Assembly: GCF_011516635.5 (NCBI RefSeq)
Contig: NZ_CP096255.1
Location: 1,178,001 to 1,242,000 of the forward strand
DNA from: Bradyrhizobium barranii subsp. apii
GTDB lineage: Bacteria; Pseudomonadota; Alphaproteobacteria; Rhizobiales; Xanthobacteraceae
Length of the DNA stretch: 64,000 bases
Direction: 5' to 3'
A program made the translations under genes and the position numbers. The notes beneath the pieces were generated by a model. The model had not been told where the DNA came from and made no database searches. It saw nothing but the letters and a program-made list of their open reading frames with translations. Positions 55,722 through 64,000 of this stretch are shown here, piece by piece (position 1 is the first letter of the stretch; the number at the start of each line of letters is the position of its first letter).

Positions 55722-56981
55722 CTACGCTGCTGCCCGCTCAATGTCGGTGAGCTTGTATCGCGGGAACGCGGCCATCACTTCCATCCGCTTCTTGACGGTG
55801 ATGCCCCTGTACGCCTCGCCCTGCGTCCGGGCGGCGTGTCCGCAGATCGCGTCCACCGTCAGGTCGTTCAATCCAGCGTCGTGTCCGTGGGTCTTGAAGG
55901 TGTACCGCCATGCGTGGTTGGGCTGGACTCGATCATCAGTCACGACGCTCCGCACCATCGTATAGACGCGCTTGTAGACACCATCAGCCGGTCCTGCCGT
56001 GGTGCCATCCTTGCCCACATCGCAGAACAGGTGGCCGGGTTTTGAACGTTGTAGGAACTCTATGAAGCCGGTCGCGATCAGATGCTCATGAACAGGGACA
56101 TCCCGATAATCATCGGTTTTAACGTCTCCAGCTTCCGGGTTGACACGGATAACCCATGTGGTCGCCTCGCGCCTCAAGTCCTCCTTGCGCAATTGGATCA
56201 TCTCAACAACCCGCGCCCCTGAATAGGCGCAGAGCCACGGCACCCATCGCTTGGCGGCAGTAGTCTTGGGGTTCTCCCGCTTCGAGCCGTGAACGGCCAG
56301 CGCGGTATTGAGGATCGCGGCTATCTCATCGTCCAAGAACCACGGTTCGCGAGTGCGCTTCTTTCCGCGTCCTTCGATCCTTACGTTCTCCGCTGGATTG
56401 GACAACAGCCAGCCGCGCCGCTTGCCCCACGCGAATACGGCTCTCAGAGCGGCGATGTCGGTGTCATTGATCGTCTTTGCGGCGATGCCCTTCGCGTTGC
56501 GTTCGTCGGCCCACGCCTGCACCCTCTCGGTCGTGACATGGTTCGTGTCATCGGGTCCGAGCCATCTCTGGAATCGCAGCGCGATGGCCTTCCACCGCTT
56601 GGCGTCGCGTTGGCGGACGCCACGTTTGAGCGCGGCGTCATGCCAAGCGTCAGCCAGCGCAGTGATCTGCATGCCGCGTTTGGTGGATGGGTCCGTGACT
56701 GATCGCGACTGTGTCGGTTCGGCGAGGGCGGGGTCTTCGTTGCCGCGCAGATCGGCGAGCAGGCGCTCTACGTGCGCGGCCACCACAGCCCCTCTTGTTC
56801 TCGCGGCTTTGCGATCAGAGGTTCGAAGTGAGATGCTGATGTGGGTTTGATACCAACCCTCCGGTCGGCTCCCTTGCGACCGGTCACGGAGGATGCGCTG
56901 TACGTCGGCAGGGATTGCGCGACGGTAATACCAGTTCTCAGAGCCTATACGCTTGGTCAGAGAGATCGTTTTCAGCACCAC
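55722..56981 (-). CDS. int: Tyrosine integrase of the island
   Basis: A 419-residue phage-type integrase. An N-terminal arm-binding part (ENWYYRRAIPADVQRIL), a core-binding domain (TERVQAWADERNAKGIAAKT) and a catalytic domain follow, with Arg in YSGARVVEMIQL, HAWRYTFKT for the HxxR box, a third-motif histidine in ICGHAARTQGEAY and Tyr in the YRGITVKKRM region. Its start lies about 70 bases from the right tRNA-Thr copy, the usual arrangement. It transcribes inward. Confidence 0.92.
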   Translation of the reverse strand: MVLKTISLTKRIGSENWYYRRAIPADVQRILRDRSQGSRPEGWYQTHISISLRTSDRKAARTRGAVVAAHVERLLADLRGNEDPALAEPTQSRSVTDPSTKRGMQITALADAWHDAALKRGVRQRDAKRWKAIALRFQRWLGPDDTNHVTTERVQAWADERNAKGIAAKTINDTDIAALRAVFAWGKRRGWLLSNPAENVRIEGRGKKRTREPWFLDDEIAAILNTALAVHGSKRENPKTTAAKRWVPWLCAYSGARVVEMIQLRKEDLRREATTWVIRVNPEAGDVKTDDYRDVPVHEHLIATGFIEFLQRSKPGHLFCDVGKDGTTAGPADGVYKRVYTMVRSVVTDDRVQPNHAWRYTFKTHGHDAGLNDLTVDAICGHAARTQGEAYRGITVKKRMEVMAAFPRYKLTDIERAAA

Positions 56982-57051
56982 GGTGCATCACTCCTATGTA
57001 TCAGGAGCGACGCGGAAAGCCGCTATGGCCTTGTACTTTCAGTGAAACCAA

Positions 57052-57126
57052 TGGTGCTGCCAGACAGGATTGAACTGTCGACCTCTCCATTACCAATGGA
57101 GTGCTCTACCACTGAGCTACGGCAGC
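57052..57126 (-). tRNA. tRNA-Thr(GGT), right copy
   Basis: Same sequence and fold as the left copy at 43859-43933, anticodon GGT with CCA encoded. Its 5' flank lies toward 57127 and is chromosomal, so this copy keeps the original promoter. The segment 57128-57443 shows no other gene. Confidence 0.93.
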
Positions 57127-57443
57127 ATGTGCTGGGATGAGAATCGGCCGCCAAGGGGGCCTACCAAGCGGGCCGATATCTGCCACAAGCCCCCCTCCTG
57201 TGCAAGCTTGCTAGCTCAGCCAAAACGAGAAAATCGGGTCGATATCGGGGCCAAAATGCCCGTTTTCAGGTGAAAGTACCGACTTTCCGCCGATTTCGGT
57301 TCCGATATCCCCGGCCAACTGGCCAGTTGGCCGCGGCATGGCATTCGGCCCATTTTGGATTTCGCACGAACAGTTCACGAGGGGCCTCTTGAGCTGCCGC
57401 ATTCTCCGGGCATGTTATCGCGGATCGCTGGTATGGACCGCTG

Positions 57444-57632
57444 ATGGCTGACGAGAACGACAAGAGCACGAGACAGGCGAGGGGTGCGCGGGACGACCGG
57501 CTGAAATCGGCGCTGCGCGAAAACCTGAAGCGGCGGAAGGTGCAGGCGCGCGAACGCGCCGCAATCACCGACCCCTCGCAGAACGACGATGCTTCCCTAG
57601 ATGAGGGGACCGCCGGCAAGACCGGCGATTGA
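57444..57632 (+). CDS. Small charged protein of unknown function
   Basis: A 62-residue hydrophilic protein (MADENDKSTRQARGARDDRL...), strongly basic in the middle (LRENLKRRKVQARERAA) and acidic at the end. It precedes the flavoprotein fusion by 28 bases. Proteins of this look are frequent in Bradyrhizobium genomes. Confidence 0.55.
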   Translation: MADENDKSTRQARGARDDRLKSALRENLKRRKVQARERAAITDPSQNDDASLDEGTAGKTGD

Positions 57633-57660
57633 AGTCTGGCGATTAGAATTTTTGGAGTGC

Positions 57661-59378
57661 ATGGACGTGGCAATGGGGCAGGACGAGCAGCAACGAGACG
57701 ATGGTGACGCGCAGATGTCGCGGTTCACGCGCCCTGAGCAGACCTTTCCGGCGCTGACATCGGCCGAGATCGAGCGCATGCGGAATTTCGGCGAGGTCCG
57801 CACTTACGCCGACGGCGAATTCCTGTTCGAGACCGGCAAGCCCGGGCCGGGTATGTTCGTCGTGCTGAAGGGCCACGTCGCCATCACCCAGCGCGACGGG
57901 CTCGGCAATGTCACGCCGCTGATCGACCAGGGGCCGGGGCAATTTCTGGCCGAGCTCAGCCAGCTCTCGGGCCGGCCGGCGCTGGTCGACGGCCGCGCCG
58001 AAGGCGAGGTCGAGACGCTGCTGCTGCCGCCGCCCCGCCTGCGCGCGCTGCTGGTCGCCGAGGCCGAGCTCGGCGAGCGCATCATGCGCGCGCTGATCCT
58101 GCGCCGGGTCAATCTGCTTCAGGCCGGCGTCGGCGGTGTGGTGCTGATCGGTCCCTCGTATTCGGCCGGCGTGGTGCGCTTGCAGGGCTTCCTCACCCGC
58201 AACGGCCAGCCGCATCATCTGCTCGATCCCGAGCGTGACCGCGACGCCGCCGAGGTGATCGCACGCTATTCGCCGAAGCCGGAAGACTGGCCGCTGGTCG
58301 TCGCGGCGAGCGGCGAGGTGCTGCGCAATCCCAGCGAAACCGAGGTTGCGCGCGCGATCGGCATGATCGGCGGCCCCCGCAACGACCGCATCTATGACGT
58401 CGCGATCGTCGGCTGCGGACCCGCGGGGCTGGCGACCGCGGTGTATGCCGCCTCCGAAGGGCTTTCGGTCGCCGTGCTCGACACCCGCGCCTTCGGCGGC
58501 CAGGCCGGCGCCAGCGCGCGCATCGAAACTATCTGGGCTTTCCGACCGGCATTTCCGGCCAGGCCCTGACCGCGCGCGCGTTCAACCAGGCGCAGAAGTT
58601 CGGCGCCGACATCATGATCCCCGTCACGGTGAAGTCGCTCGACTGCACGCGCAGGGATGGCGCCTTTGCGGTGACGCTCGACGGCAGCGATCCCTTGCGC
58701 TCGCGCGCAGTCGTGGTTGCGAGCGGCGCGCGTTATCGCCGCCCCGAGATCGAGAACCTCGACAAGTTCGAGGGCCGCGGCGTCTGGTATTGGGCCTCTC
58801 CGGTCGAGGCGCGGCTCTGCGCCGGCGAGGAGGTGGCCCTGGTCGGCGCCGGCAATTCGGCGGGGCAGGCGGCCGTGTTCCTGTCGGGACACGCCAAGAA
58901 GGTGCTGATGATCATCCGCGGCGGTGGCCTGGGCGCCAGCATGTCGCGCTATCTCATCGAGCGCATCGAAGCGACACCCAACATCGAATTGATGTTCAAC
59001 ACCGAGATCACCGCGCTCGAGGGCGACGAAGCCTCGCTGCTGCGGCGCATCCGCTGGAAGAGCCGGCTGTCGAGCGATGAAGACTCCGCCGACATCAAGA
59101 ATCTCTTTTTGTTCGTCGGTGCCGATCCCGCCACCAGCTGGCTCGACGGCTGTGGCGTCACGCTCGATCGCGGCGGCTTCGTCGTGACGGGCGCGCAGTC
59201 CGAGCTGAACCAGGGCAAGCTGGTGGCCCCACTGGAGACCTCGGTGCCCGGCGTCTACGCGGTCGGCGACGTCCGCTCCGGCTCGGTCAAGCGCGTCGGC
59301 GGCGCCATCGGCGAAGGCGCGCAGGTCGTGGCCTCCCTGCACGGCTATCTCGGCGACGCCGCAAAACCGGCGCTTTAG
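57661..59378 (+). pseudogene. cNMP-binding domain / thioredoxin-reductase-like flavoprotein, frameshifted
   Basis: Residues about 20-150 form a cyclic-nucleotide-binding domain (FETGKPGPGMFVVLKGHVAI). After a linker comes a pyridine nucleotide-disulfide-type FAD domain (IVGCGPAGLATAVYAASEGL). At 58526-58528 (GAAAC) one A is missing; restoring it gives ASARIENYLGFPTGISGQAL and the rest of a protein of about 572 residues with the NAD site VALVGAGNSAGQAA and VYAVGDVRSGSVKRV. The CxxC of thioredoxin reductase is absent (GVWYWASP instead), so thioredoxin reduction is unlikely. Confidence 0.88.
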
Positions 59379-59504
59379 TCAAGGACAAGACAAGCAGACG
59401 GCAGGCGGAATCTCACTTGCCATCTTGCCGTGTCCCACGGACTATCGCCCCGTCGCGAGGCCAATCGCGCGTGGAAGAACAAAAGATTCACAAGGGAGGA
59501 CTAA

Positions 59505-59813
59505 ATGGCCGAACTCGTCGTGCTCTACAAGACGCCCAAAGACGCCGCCGCCTTCGACAAGCATTATGCCGAGACCCACATTCCGCTCGCGAAGAAACTT
59601 CCCGGCCTGAAGAAATACGCCGTCAGCACGGGCGCAGTCGGCTCGCCCGCCGGACCATCGGGCGTCCACCTTGTCGCCATTCTCAGCTTCGACAGCGTGG
59701 GCGACATCCAGAAGGCCTTCGGCAGCGAAGCTGGCAAGGCGGCCGCGGGCGACGTGCCGAAATTCGCCAGCGGCGGCGCCGATCTGCTGATCTTCGACAC
59801 CAAGGAAGTCTGA
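59505..59813 (+). CDS. EthD-family protein
   Basis: A 102-residue dimeric alpha-beta barrel protein of the EthD type. MAELVVLYKTPKDAAAFDKH, YAETHIPLAKKLPGLKKYAV and the terminal DLLIFDTKEV are typical. GGGAGG precedes ATG 59505. Role unclear outside ether-degradation clusters. Confidence 0.88.
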   Translation: MAELVVLYKTPKDAAAFDKHYAETHIPLAKKLPGLKKYAVSTGAVGSPAGPSGVHLVAILSFDSVGDIQKAFGSEAGKAAAGDVPKFASGGADLLIFDTKEV

Positions 59814-59871
59814 GCGCGCGCGAAGCGTCTCGCCAAATTCGATTCAACTTTCGTCGAAGACCTGCAAGCTC

Positions 59872-59906
59872 GTAGCCCGGATTTAGCTTCGCCCCATCCG
59901 GGCTAC
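59872..59906. repeat. Short palindromic repeat
   Basis: GTAGCCCGGAT and ATCCGGGCTAC are perfect reverse complements with a 13-base loop. Follows the EthD gene; likely terminator. The rest of 59814-60073 shows no gene. Confidence 0.7.
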
Positions 59907-60073
59907 AAACTGCTCTCGTTTGTGACAGCACTGCAAAAAATTCGGTCGTGCGTTTGTCGATTCGCACGACGGCGCATGGCTCCGCACGAGTCTGTGACAT
60001 CGCGTATGTAGCCATCCGATGAGGACCGTAATATCAATCGCCTGATCTCAATGCAGAGAGTAGGAGAGATGCC

Positions 60074-60583
60074 GTGGTTCTTGGGTTGAGCCTGCCCGCC
60101 TTCACGTTGGTCCATGTCATCATCAGCCTGATCGGCATCGTCGCCGGCCTGGTCGTGATGTTCGGTCTGCTCGGGTCGAAGTCGATGCCGGGCCTCACCG
60201 CGATCTTCCTGCTGTTCACGATCCTCACCAGCGTCACCGGCTTCCTGTTTCCGTTCAAGGAGCTGCTGCCCTCGTACATCATCGCCGGCATCTCGCTGGT
60301 GCTGCTCGCGATCGCCTGCCTCGCGCTCTACGGAATGAAGCTCAAAGGGGTCTGGCGTCCCGTCTACATCGTGACCGCGATGATCTCGCTCTATTTCAAC
60401 GTCTTCGTGCTGGTGATCCAGTCGTTCCTGAAGGTGCCGGCGCTCGCCGCGCTCGCGCCTGCCGTGCCGCCGAATCCGCCGGGAGGCCCCGTCTTCGCCG
60501 TGGTGCAGGGCATCGTGCTGGTGTTCTTCGTGGTGCTGACCATCGGCGCCTGGCGCCGCTACAAGCCGATGACGTTTGCCTGA
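60074..60583 (+). CDS. Four- to five-helix membrane protein
   Basis: A 169-residue integral membrane protein beginning at GTG 60074 after TAGGAGAG. Hydrophobic segments include FTLVHVIISLIGIVAGLVVM and GLTAIFLLFTILTSVTGFLF. No motif points to a substrate. Confidence 0.7.
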   Translation: MVLGLSLPAFTLVHVIISLIGIVAGLVVMFGLLGSKSMPGLTAIFLLFTILTSVTGFLFPFKELLPSYIIAGISLVLLAIACLALYGMKLKGVWRPVYIVTAMISLYFNVFVLVIQSFLKVPALAALAPAVPPNPPGGPVFAVVQGIVLVFFVVLTIGAWRRYKPMTFA

Positions 60584-60696
60584 TCGCACGTTCACGGTCG
60601 GTGCGCGGCATCGACCTCGTGACATCGCCCGACCACCTCCGGATTGCCGGCTCGCGTTTTGCGAGCCCGGATTGATTTTCACTGAAGGAGCCATTC

Positions 60697-61521
60697 ATGC
60701 CCACCATCACCACCAAGGACGGCGTCGAGATCTTTTTCAAGGATTGGGGCTCGGGCCAGCCGATCGTGTTCAGCCATGGCTGGCCGCTGTCGGCCGACGA
60801 CTGGGACACGCAGATGATATTCTTCGCCAATCATGGCTACCGCGTCATCGCCCATGACCGCCGCGGCCACGGCCGCTCGTCTCAGGTCGCCGACGGCCAC
60901 GACATGGATCACTATGCCGACGATCTCGCGGCGGTGACCGCGCACCTCGACCTCAAGAACGCCATCCATGTCGGCCACTCCACCGGCGGCGGTGAGGTCG
61001 TGCACTACATCGCGCGTCACGGCGAGAGCCGGGTGGCGAAGGCTGCGATCCTCTCGGCGGTGCCGCCGCTGATGGTGCAGACGGCGGCCAATCCGGGCGG
61101 CCTGCCGAAGAGCGTGTTCGACGATCTCCAGAAGCAGCTCGCCGCCAGCCGTACGCAGTTTTATCGCGATCTCCCCGCCGGCCCGTTCTACGGCTACAAC
61201 CGTCCCGGCGCAAAGCCGTCGGAAGCGGTGATCCAGAACTGGTGGCGCCAGGGCATGATGGGCGGCGCGAAGGCGCATTACGACGGCATCGTCGCATTCT
61301 CGCAGACCGACTTCACCGAGGACCTGAAGCAGATCAGCGTGCCCGTGCTGGTGATGCACGGCGACGACGACCAGATCGTTCCCTACGCCGATTCGGGCCC
61401 GCTGTCGGCCAAGCTGCTGAAGAACGGCACGCTCAAGACCTACAAGGGCTTCCCGCATGGCATGCCCACCACGCACGCCGAAACCATCAACGCGGACCTG
61501 CTCGCGTTCTTCAAGGCGTGA
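60697..61521 (+). CDS. Alpha/beta hydrolase, non-heme chloroperoxidase-like
   Basis: A 274-residue alpha/beta-hydrolase of the cofactor-free haloperoxidase/esterase group. Oxyanion motif [12 protein letters not shown], nucleophile GHSTGGGE near residue 92, Asp in [10 protein letters not shown] and His in [13 protein letters not shown] 60697 follows GAAGGAG. Normal length and complete triad. Confidence 0.9.
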   Translation: MPTITTKDGVEIFFKDWGSGQPIVFSHGWPLSADDWDTQMIFFANHGYRVIAHDRRGHGRSSQVADGHDMDHYADDLAAVTAHLDLKNAIHVGHSTGGGEVVHYIARHGESRVAKAAILSAVPPLMVQTAANPGGLPKSVFDDLQKQLAASRTQFYRDLPAGPFYGYNRPGAKPSEAVIQNWWRQGMMGGAKAHYDGIVAFSQTDFTEDLKQISVPVLVMHGDDDQIVPYADSGPLSAKLLKNGTLKTYKGFPHGMPTTHAETINADLLAFFKA

Positions 61522-61534
61522 GGGACTGATCTTA

Positions 61535-61715
61535 CCCTCCCCTGGAGGGGGAGGATCGATCGCGCGCAGCGCGAGCGGGGTGGGGTGATCTCTCCCCTCG
61601 GGCGCTGTTCGGTGCGGAGAGACCGTCACCCCACCCCGTCTCACATTCCGCTGCGCTCCATGTGAGCCGACCCACGGGCGAGCTACGCTCGTCCCGGACC
61701 CCTCCAGGGGAGGGG
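61535..61715. repeat. Long palindromic spacer repeat
   Basis: CCCTCCCCTGGAGGGGGAGG at one end is mirrored by CCCCTCCAGGGGAGGGGG at the other; between them GGGGTGGGGTGATCTCTCCC pairs with GGAGAGACCGTCACCCCACC. It sits between convergent genes and is likely a two-way terminator. Confidence 0.7.
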
Positions 61716-61721
61716 GCGCAC

Positions 61722-62375
61722 TCACTTCAAGATCGCCCTGATCGCATCGAACGTGCGCTTCACGAAGACCTCCGGCTTCTCCCGCACATCTTCGCCGATC
61801 CAGCTTTCGCCGCCGACGCGCATCGCGCCGGTGGCGATCATGGCGACGAGCCGTGCCTTGAGCCTGTCCGATTTGGTTTTGGCACGCTGCGAAAGCCCTT
61901 CGGCCAGTGCGCGCTCGAGCTTCTCGTATTTGAGCTGGTCGCGCGCGTGAAGCGCTGGATTGTCGCGCTTGAGCCGCGACATCGCCGCCGCTTCCGCCGG
62001 GTCGATCCGCCTGACCGCCGCCGCGATCGCATTCTCCGCCGCCGTCAGCATGGTTTCGCCCGCTGGCCGCGCCACGACCTCTGCGACCAGCGCGCTTGCT
62101 GCGCCCTCCTGCCAGGCGGTGACCACGTCCTCCTTCGACGCGAAGTAGTGGAAGAAGCTGCGGCGTGACACGTCGGCCGCGGTCGCGATGTCGTCGATGG
62201 TCGTGGCCTCGAAGCCGCGCTCCAGGAACAGCGCCATCGCCGCGCGGGTCAGCCGCTCGCGGGTCTCTTGCAATTTACGCTGGCGCAGGCCGGGGCCGAC
62301 AGGGGATTTTGCTCCTGCCGGCAATGGCTTGGCGCCTGTCCTGACCGATTTCCCGCCGGGCTTTGAAGCCTTCAA
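61722..62375 (-). CDS. TetR-family transcriptional regulator
   Basis: A 217-residue TetR regulator. After a basic leader the HTH reads ATTIDDIATAADVSRRSFFH, preceded by MALFLERGF. The start is TTG 62375 with AAGAGGTG seven bases upstream. It diverges from an SDR gene over a 13-bp palindrome that is probably its operator. Confidence 0.9.
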   Translation of the reverse strand: MKASKPGGKSVRTGAKPLPAGAKSPVGPGLRQRKLQETRERLTRAAMALFLERGFEATTIDDIATAADVSRRSFFHYFASKEDVVTAWQEGAASALVAEVVARPAGETMLTAAENAIAAAVRRIDPAEAAAMSRLKRDNPALHARDQLKYEKLERALAEGLSQRAKTKSDRLKARLVAMIATGAMRVGGESWIGEDVREKPEVFVKRTFDAIRAILK

Positions 62376-62397
62376 ATTATTTCACCTCTTGCAAACT

Positions 62398-62410
62398 TGC
62401 ACTCAGTGCA
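62398..62410. promoter_or_regulatory. Palindrome between TetR and SDR genes
   Basis: TGCACTCAGTGCA, a perfect 13-bp palindrome, lies 23 bases from the regulator start and 50 from the SDR start. The position suits TetR control of both. Confidence 0.65.
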
Positions 62411-62459
62411 CATTTAGACCGGTCGCGGGCCTCATTCCAGCCCCGAACGGAGATACGGC

Positions 62460-63398
62460 ATGACCGACTGGAGCACGGCAGACATCCCCTCCCTCAGCGG
62501 CAAGACCGCCGTCGTGACCGGGGCGACGGGCGGCCTCGGCTACGAGACAGCGATGGCGCTGGCGGGCGCCGGTGCCATTGTCATACTCACCGGACGCAAC
62601 GACGCAAAGGGCCTGCGGGCGATCGAGGGCATTTGCGAGCGGTTTCCCAACGCATTGATCGCCTACGAGCATCTCGATCTCGCCAGCCTCGCCTCCGTCG
62701 CCGATTTTACCAGACGCTTCGCTGCGAGCAACGAGCAGCTCGATCTCCTGATCAACAATGCCGGCGTGATGGCGCTGCCGAAGCGGCAGCAGACGGAGGA
62801 TGGTTTCGAGATGCAGCTCGGCACCAACTATCTCGGCCATTACGCCCTGACGGCACAGCTGTTGCCGCAGCTTCGCCGCGCGAAAGCGCCGCGCATCGTC
62901 AATCTGTCGAGCCTCGCGCACCGCTCCGGCGCGATCAATTTCGACGATCTGCAAAGCAAGCGTTCCTATCGTCCCTGGCGCGCCTATTGCCAGTCCAAGC
63001 TGGCGATGCTGATGTTTTCGCTGGAGCTGCAGCGCCGCAGCCTCGCCGCCGGCTGGGGCCTGACGAGCCTTGCTGCCCATCCCGGCTACGCGCGGACCGA
63101 TCTCATTCCGAACGGGCCGGGCGCGAACACCTTCCAGTGGCGTGTGAGCCGTTGGCTCCAGCCTTTCATCAGCCACTCCGCAGCCGAAGGCGCGCTGCCC
63201 ACGCTGTTCGCGGCGACCTCGCCGGCTGCAGAGCCCGGCGGCTATTATGGTCCGAACTGGTTCTACGAACTGAAGGGGCCGCCCGCGCCGGCGAAGATCA
63301 TGCCGCAGGCGAAGGATTTCGCCGCGGCCGCCATGCTGTGGGATGTCTCGGCGACGTTGACCGGTGTATCCTTCGACGAGATCGCGGTCGCCGCATGA
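62460..63398 (+). CDS. SDR oxidoreductase, retinol-dehydrogenase-like
   Basis: A 312-residue short-chain dehydrogenase. TGATGGLGYETA binds the cofactor, NNAGVM lies near residue 100, and YCQSKLAMLMF carries the catalytic Tyr and Lys. The long C-terminal part fits the extended retinol-dehydrogenase-like group. Likely target of the divergent TetR. Confidence 0.88.
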   Translation: MTDWSTADIPSLSGKTAVVTGATGGLGYETAMALAGAGAIVILTGRNDAKGLRAIEGICERFPNALIAYEHLDLASLASVADFTRRFAASNEQLDLLINNAGVMALPKRQQTEDGFEMQLGTNYLGHYALTAQLLPQLRRAKAPRIVNLSSLAHRSGAINFDDLQSKRSYRPWRAYCQSKLAMLMFSLELQRRSLAAGWGLTSLAAHPGYARTDLIPNGPGANTFQWRVSRWLQPFISHSAAEGALPTLFAATSPAAEPGGYYGPNWFYELKGPPAPAKIMPQAKDFAAAAMLWDVSATLTGVSFDEIAVAA

Positions 63399-63424
63399 GC
63401 CGCGGGCCGGTTGGGGATGTCACG

Positions 63425-64000
63425 ATGCAAGTCATCATCTTCGGCGCGACCGGCATGGTCGGGCAGGGCGTATTGCGCGAATGCCTGATCGACACCGGCA
63501 TCGACCGCGTGCTCGTGGTCGGCCGCAGCCCGACCGGCGTGCGCAACGCCAAGCTCACCGAAATCACGCACGGCGATTTCACGGACTACTCGGCGATCGA
63601 AGCGCAGCTCACGGGCTTCGATGCCTGCTTCTTCTGCCTCGGCGTCTCCTCGATCGGCATGAGCGAGGATCGCTATCGCCATCTCACCTACGATCTCACG
63701 CTCGCGGCGGCGACGACGCTCGCGAAGCTCAATCCGCAGATGACGTTTGTCTACGTCACCGGCGCCGGCACCGATTCCACCGAGCAGGGATCGCGGATGT
63801 GGGCGCGGATCAAGGGCAAGACCGAAAACGATCTGCTCAAGCTGCCATTCCGGGGTGCCTACATGTTCCGCCCCGGGGCGATCCAGCCCCTGCACGGCGC
63901 CCGCTCCAAGACCGCCTGGGTGCAGGCCGTGTATGCCGCAACCGGGCCGCTCTGGTCGGCGCTGCGCTGGATCTCGCCGCGGCTCGTCACCTCGACCGAG
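63425..64000 (+). CDS. NAD(P)-binding Rossmann protein, 5' part
   Basis: The frame from ATG 63425 runs off the window end (192 codons seen). MQVIIFGATGMVGQGVLREC is a dinucleotide-binding start, and ARIKGKTENDLLKLPF is typical of atypical SDRs of the NmrA/epimerase kind. An upstream ATG at 63395 overlaps the SDR stop and would add 10 residues; GGGGA before 63425 favours the shorter form. It is coupled to the SDR. Confidence 0.8.
   Translation, partial: MQVIIFGATGMVGQGVLRECLIDTGIDRVLVVGRSPTGVRNAKLTEITHGDFTDYSAIEAQLTGFDACFFCLGVSSIGMSEDRYRHLTYDLTLAAATTLAKLNPQMTFVYVTGAGTDSTEQGSRMWARIKGKTENDLLKLPFRGAYMFRPGAIQPLHGARSKTAWVQAVYAATGPLWSALRWISPRLVTSTE

Larger units (their letters stand above)
43859..57127. 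mobile_element. Integrative island at tRNA-Thr
   Basis: A 13.3-kb segment is bounded by two direct, identical 76-bp copies of tRNA-Thr(GGT); similarity continues for about another dozen bases to GCTGGGATG. A tyrosine integrase gene lies next to the right copy. Inside are accessory genes, IS256 and IS1380 copies, a MITE, a serine recombinase and a toxin-antitoxin operon. No relaxase or conjugation genes are seen, so it is at best mobilisable or moved by phage. Confidence 0.9.

Noticed and set aside
43859..57127. Island as a prophage
   Set aside because: No capsid, terminase, portal or lysis genes can be seen.

Overview
The window reads as high-GC alphaproteobacterial chromosome, most like Bradyrhizobium or a close relative. 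The support is the gene content (C-P lyase cluster, SulP carrier, many ABC and Bug-type receptors), GTG/TTG starts with strong Shine-Dalgarno sites, and GC-rich palindromic spacer repeats of the kind common in that genus. Genus assignment is inference.

Layout. 1-2.7 kb: the end of a dihydrodipicolinate synthase family gene, an SBP56-type selenium-binding protein/methanethiol oxidase and a coupled membrane protein. 2.7-20.7 kb: a phosphonate (phn) region. A leftward arm (acyltransferase, PhnM paralogue, DUF1045 protein) diverges from phnCDE1E2. phnF follows on the minus strand, then the complete C-P lyase operon phnGHIJKLMN plus a flavin-binding protein. Pho-box-like 11-bp direct repeats precede both divergent promoters and phnG, and a 28-bp palindrome between phnF and phnG is a likely PhnF operator. 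phnD, the phosphonate-binding protein, is split by an IS630 element that itself carries an IS91-like element, so uptake through this transporter should be lost although the lyase genes look intact.

20.8-39 kb: SDR, a broken ssuA, alpha/beta hydrolase, metY, an IclR-controlled catabolic operon (Bug receptor, flavin reductase, FAH-family enzyme, hydratase, RidA, amidohydrolase), a luciferase-like oxidoreductase, a SulP transporter, a dioxygenase-like/ferric-reductase-like pair, a second IS630, a cyclic-nucleotide-binding protein and an RlpA-like protein. 40.2-43.8 kb: an outer-membrane beta-barrel gene split by the second, inverted IS91-like copy.

43.86-57.13 kb: a 13.3-kb integrated island bounded by two tRNA-Thr(GGT) copies, with a tyrosine integrase beside the right copy. 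It carries a protein with family-A-polymerase-like motifs, IS256 and IS1380 elements with clear target duplications, a MITE, a DUF1254 protein, a serine recombinase and a three-gene operon ending in a DUF2384 antitoxin/RES toxin pair. 57.4-64 kb returns to ordinary chromosome: a cNMP-domain/flavoprotein fusion, EthD protein, alpha/beta hydrolase, TetR/SDR pair and the start of an NAD(P)-binding protein.

Six genes carry frame breaks at which a one- or two-base change restores a normal protein, and five of these fit loss of one base from a short homopolymer. They may be consensus errors in this sequence rather than real pseudogenes. The phnD and outer-membrane-protein disruptions, by contrast, are genuine insertions with exactly reconstructable targets.
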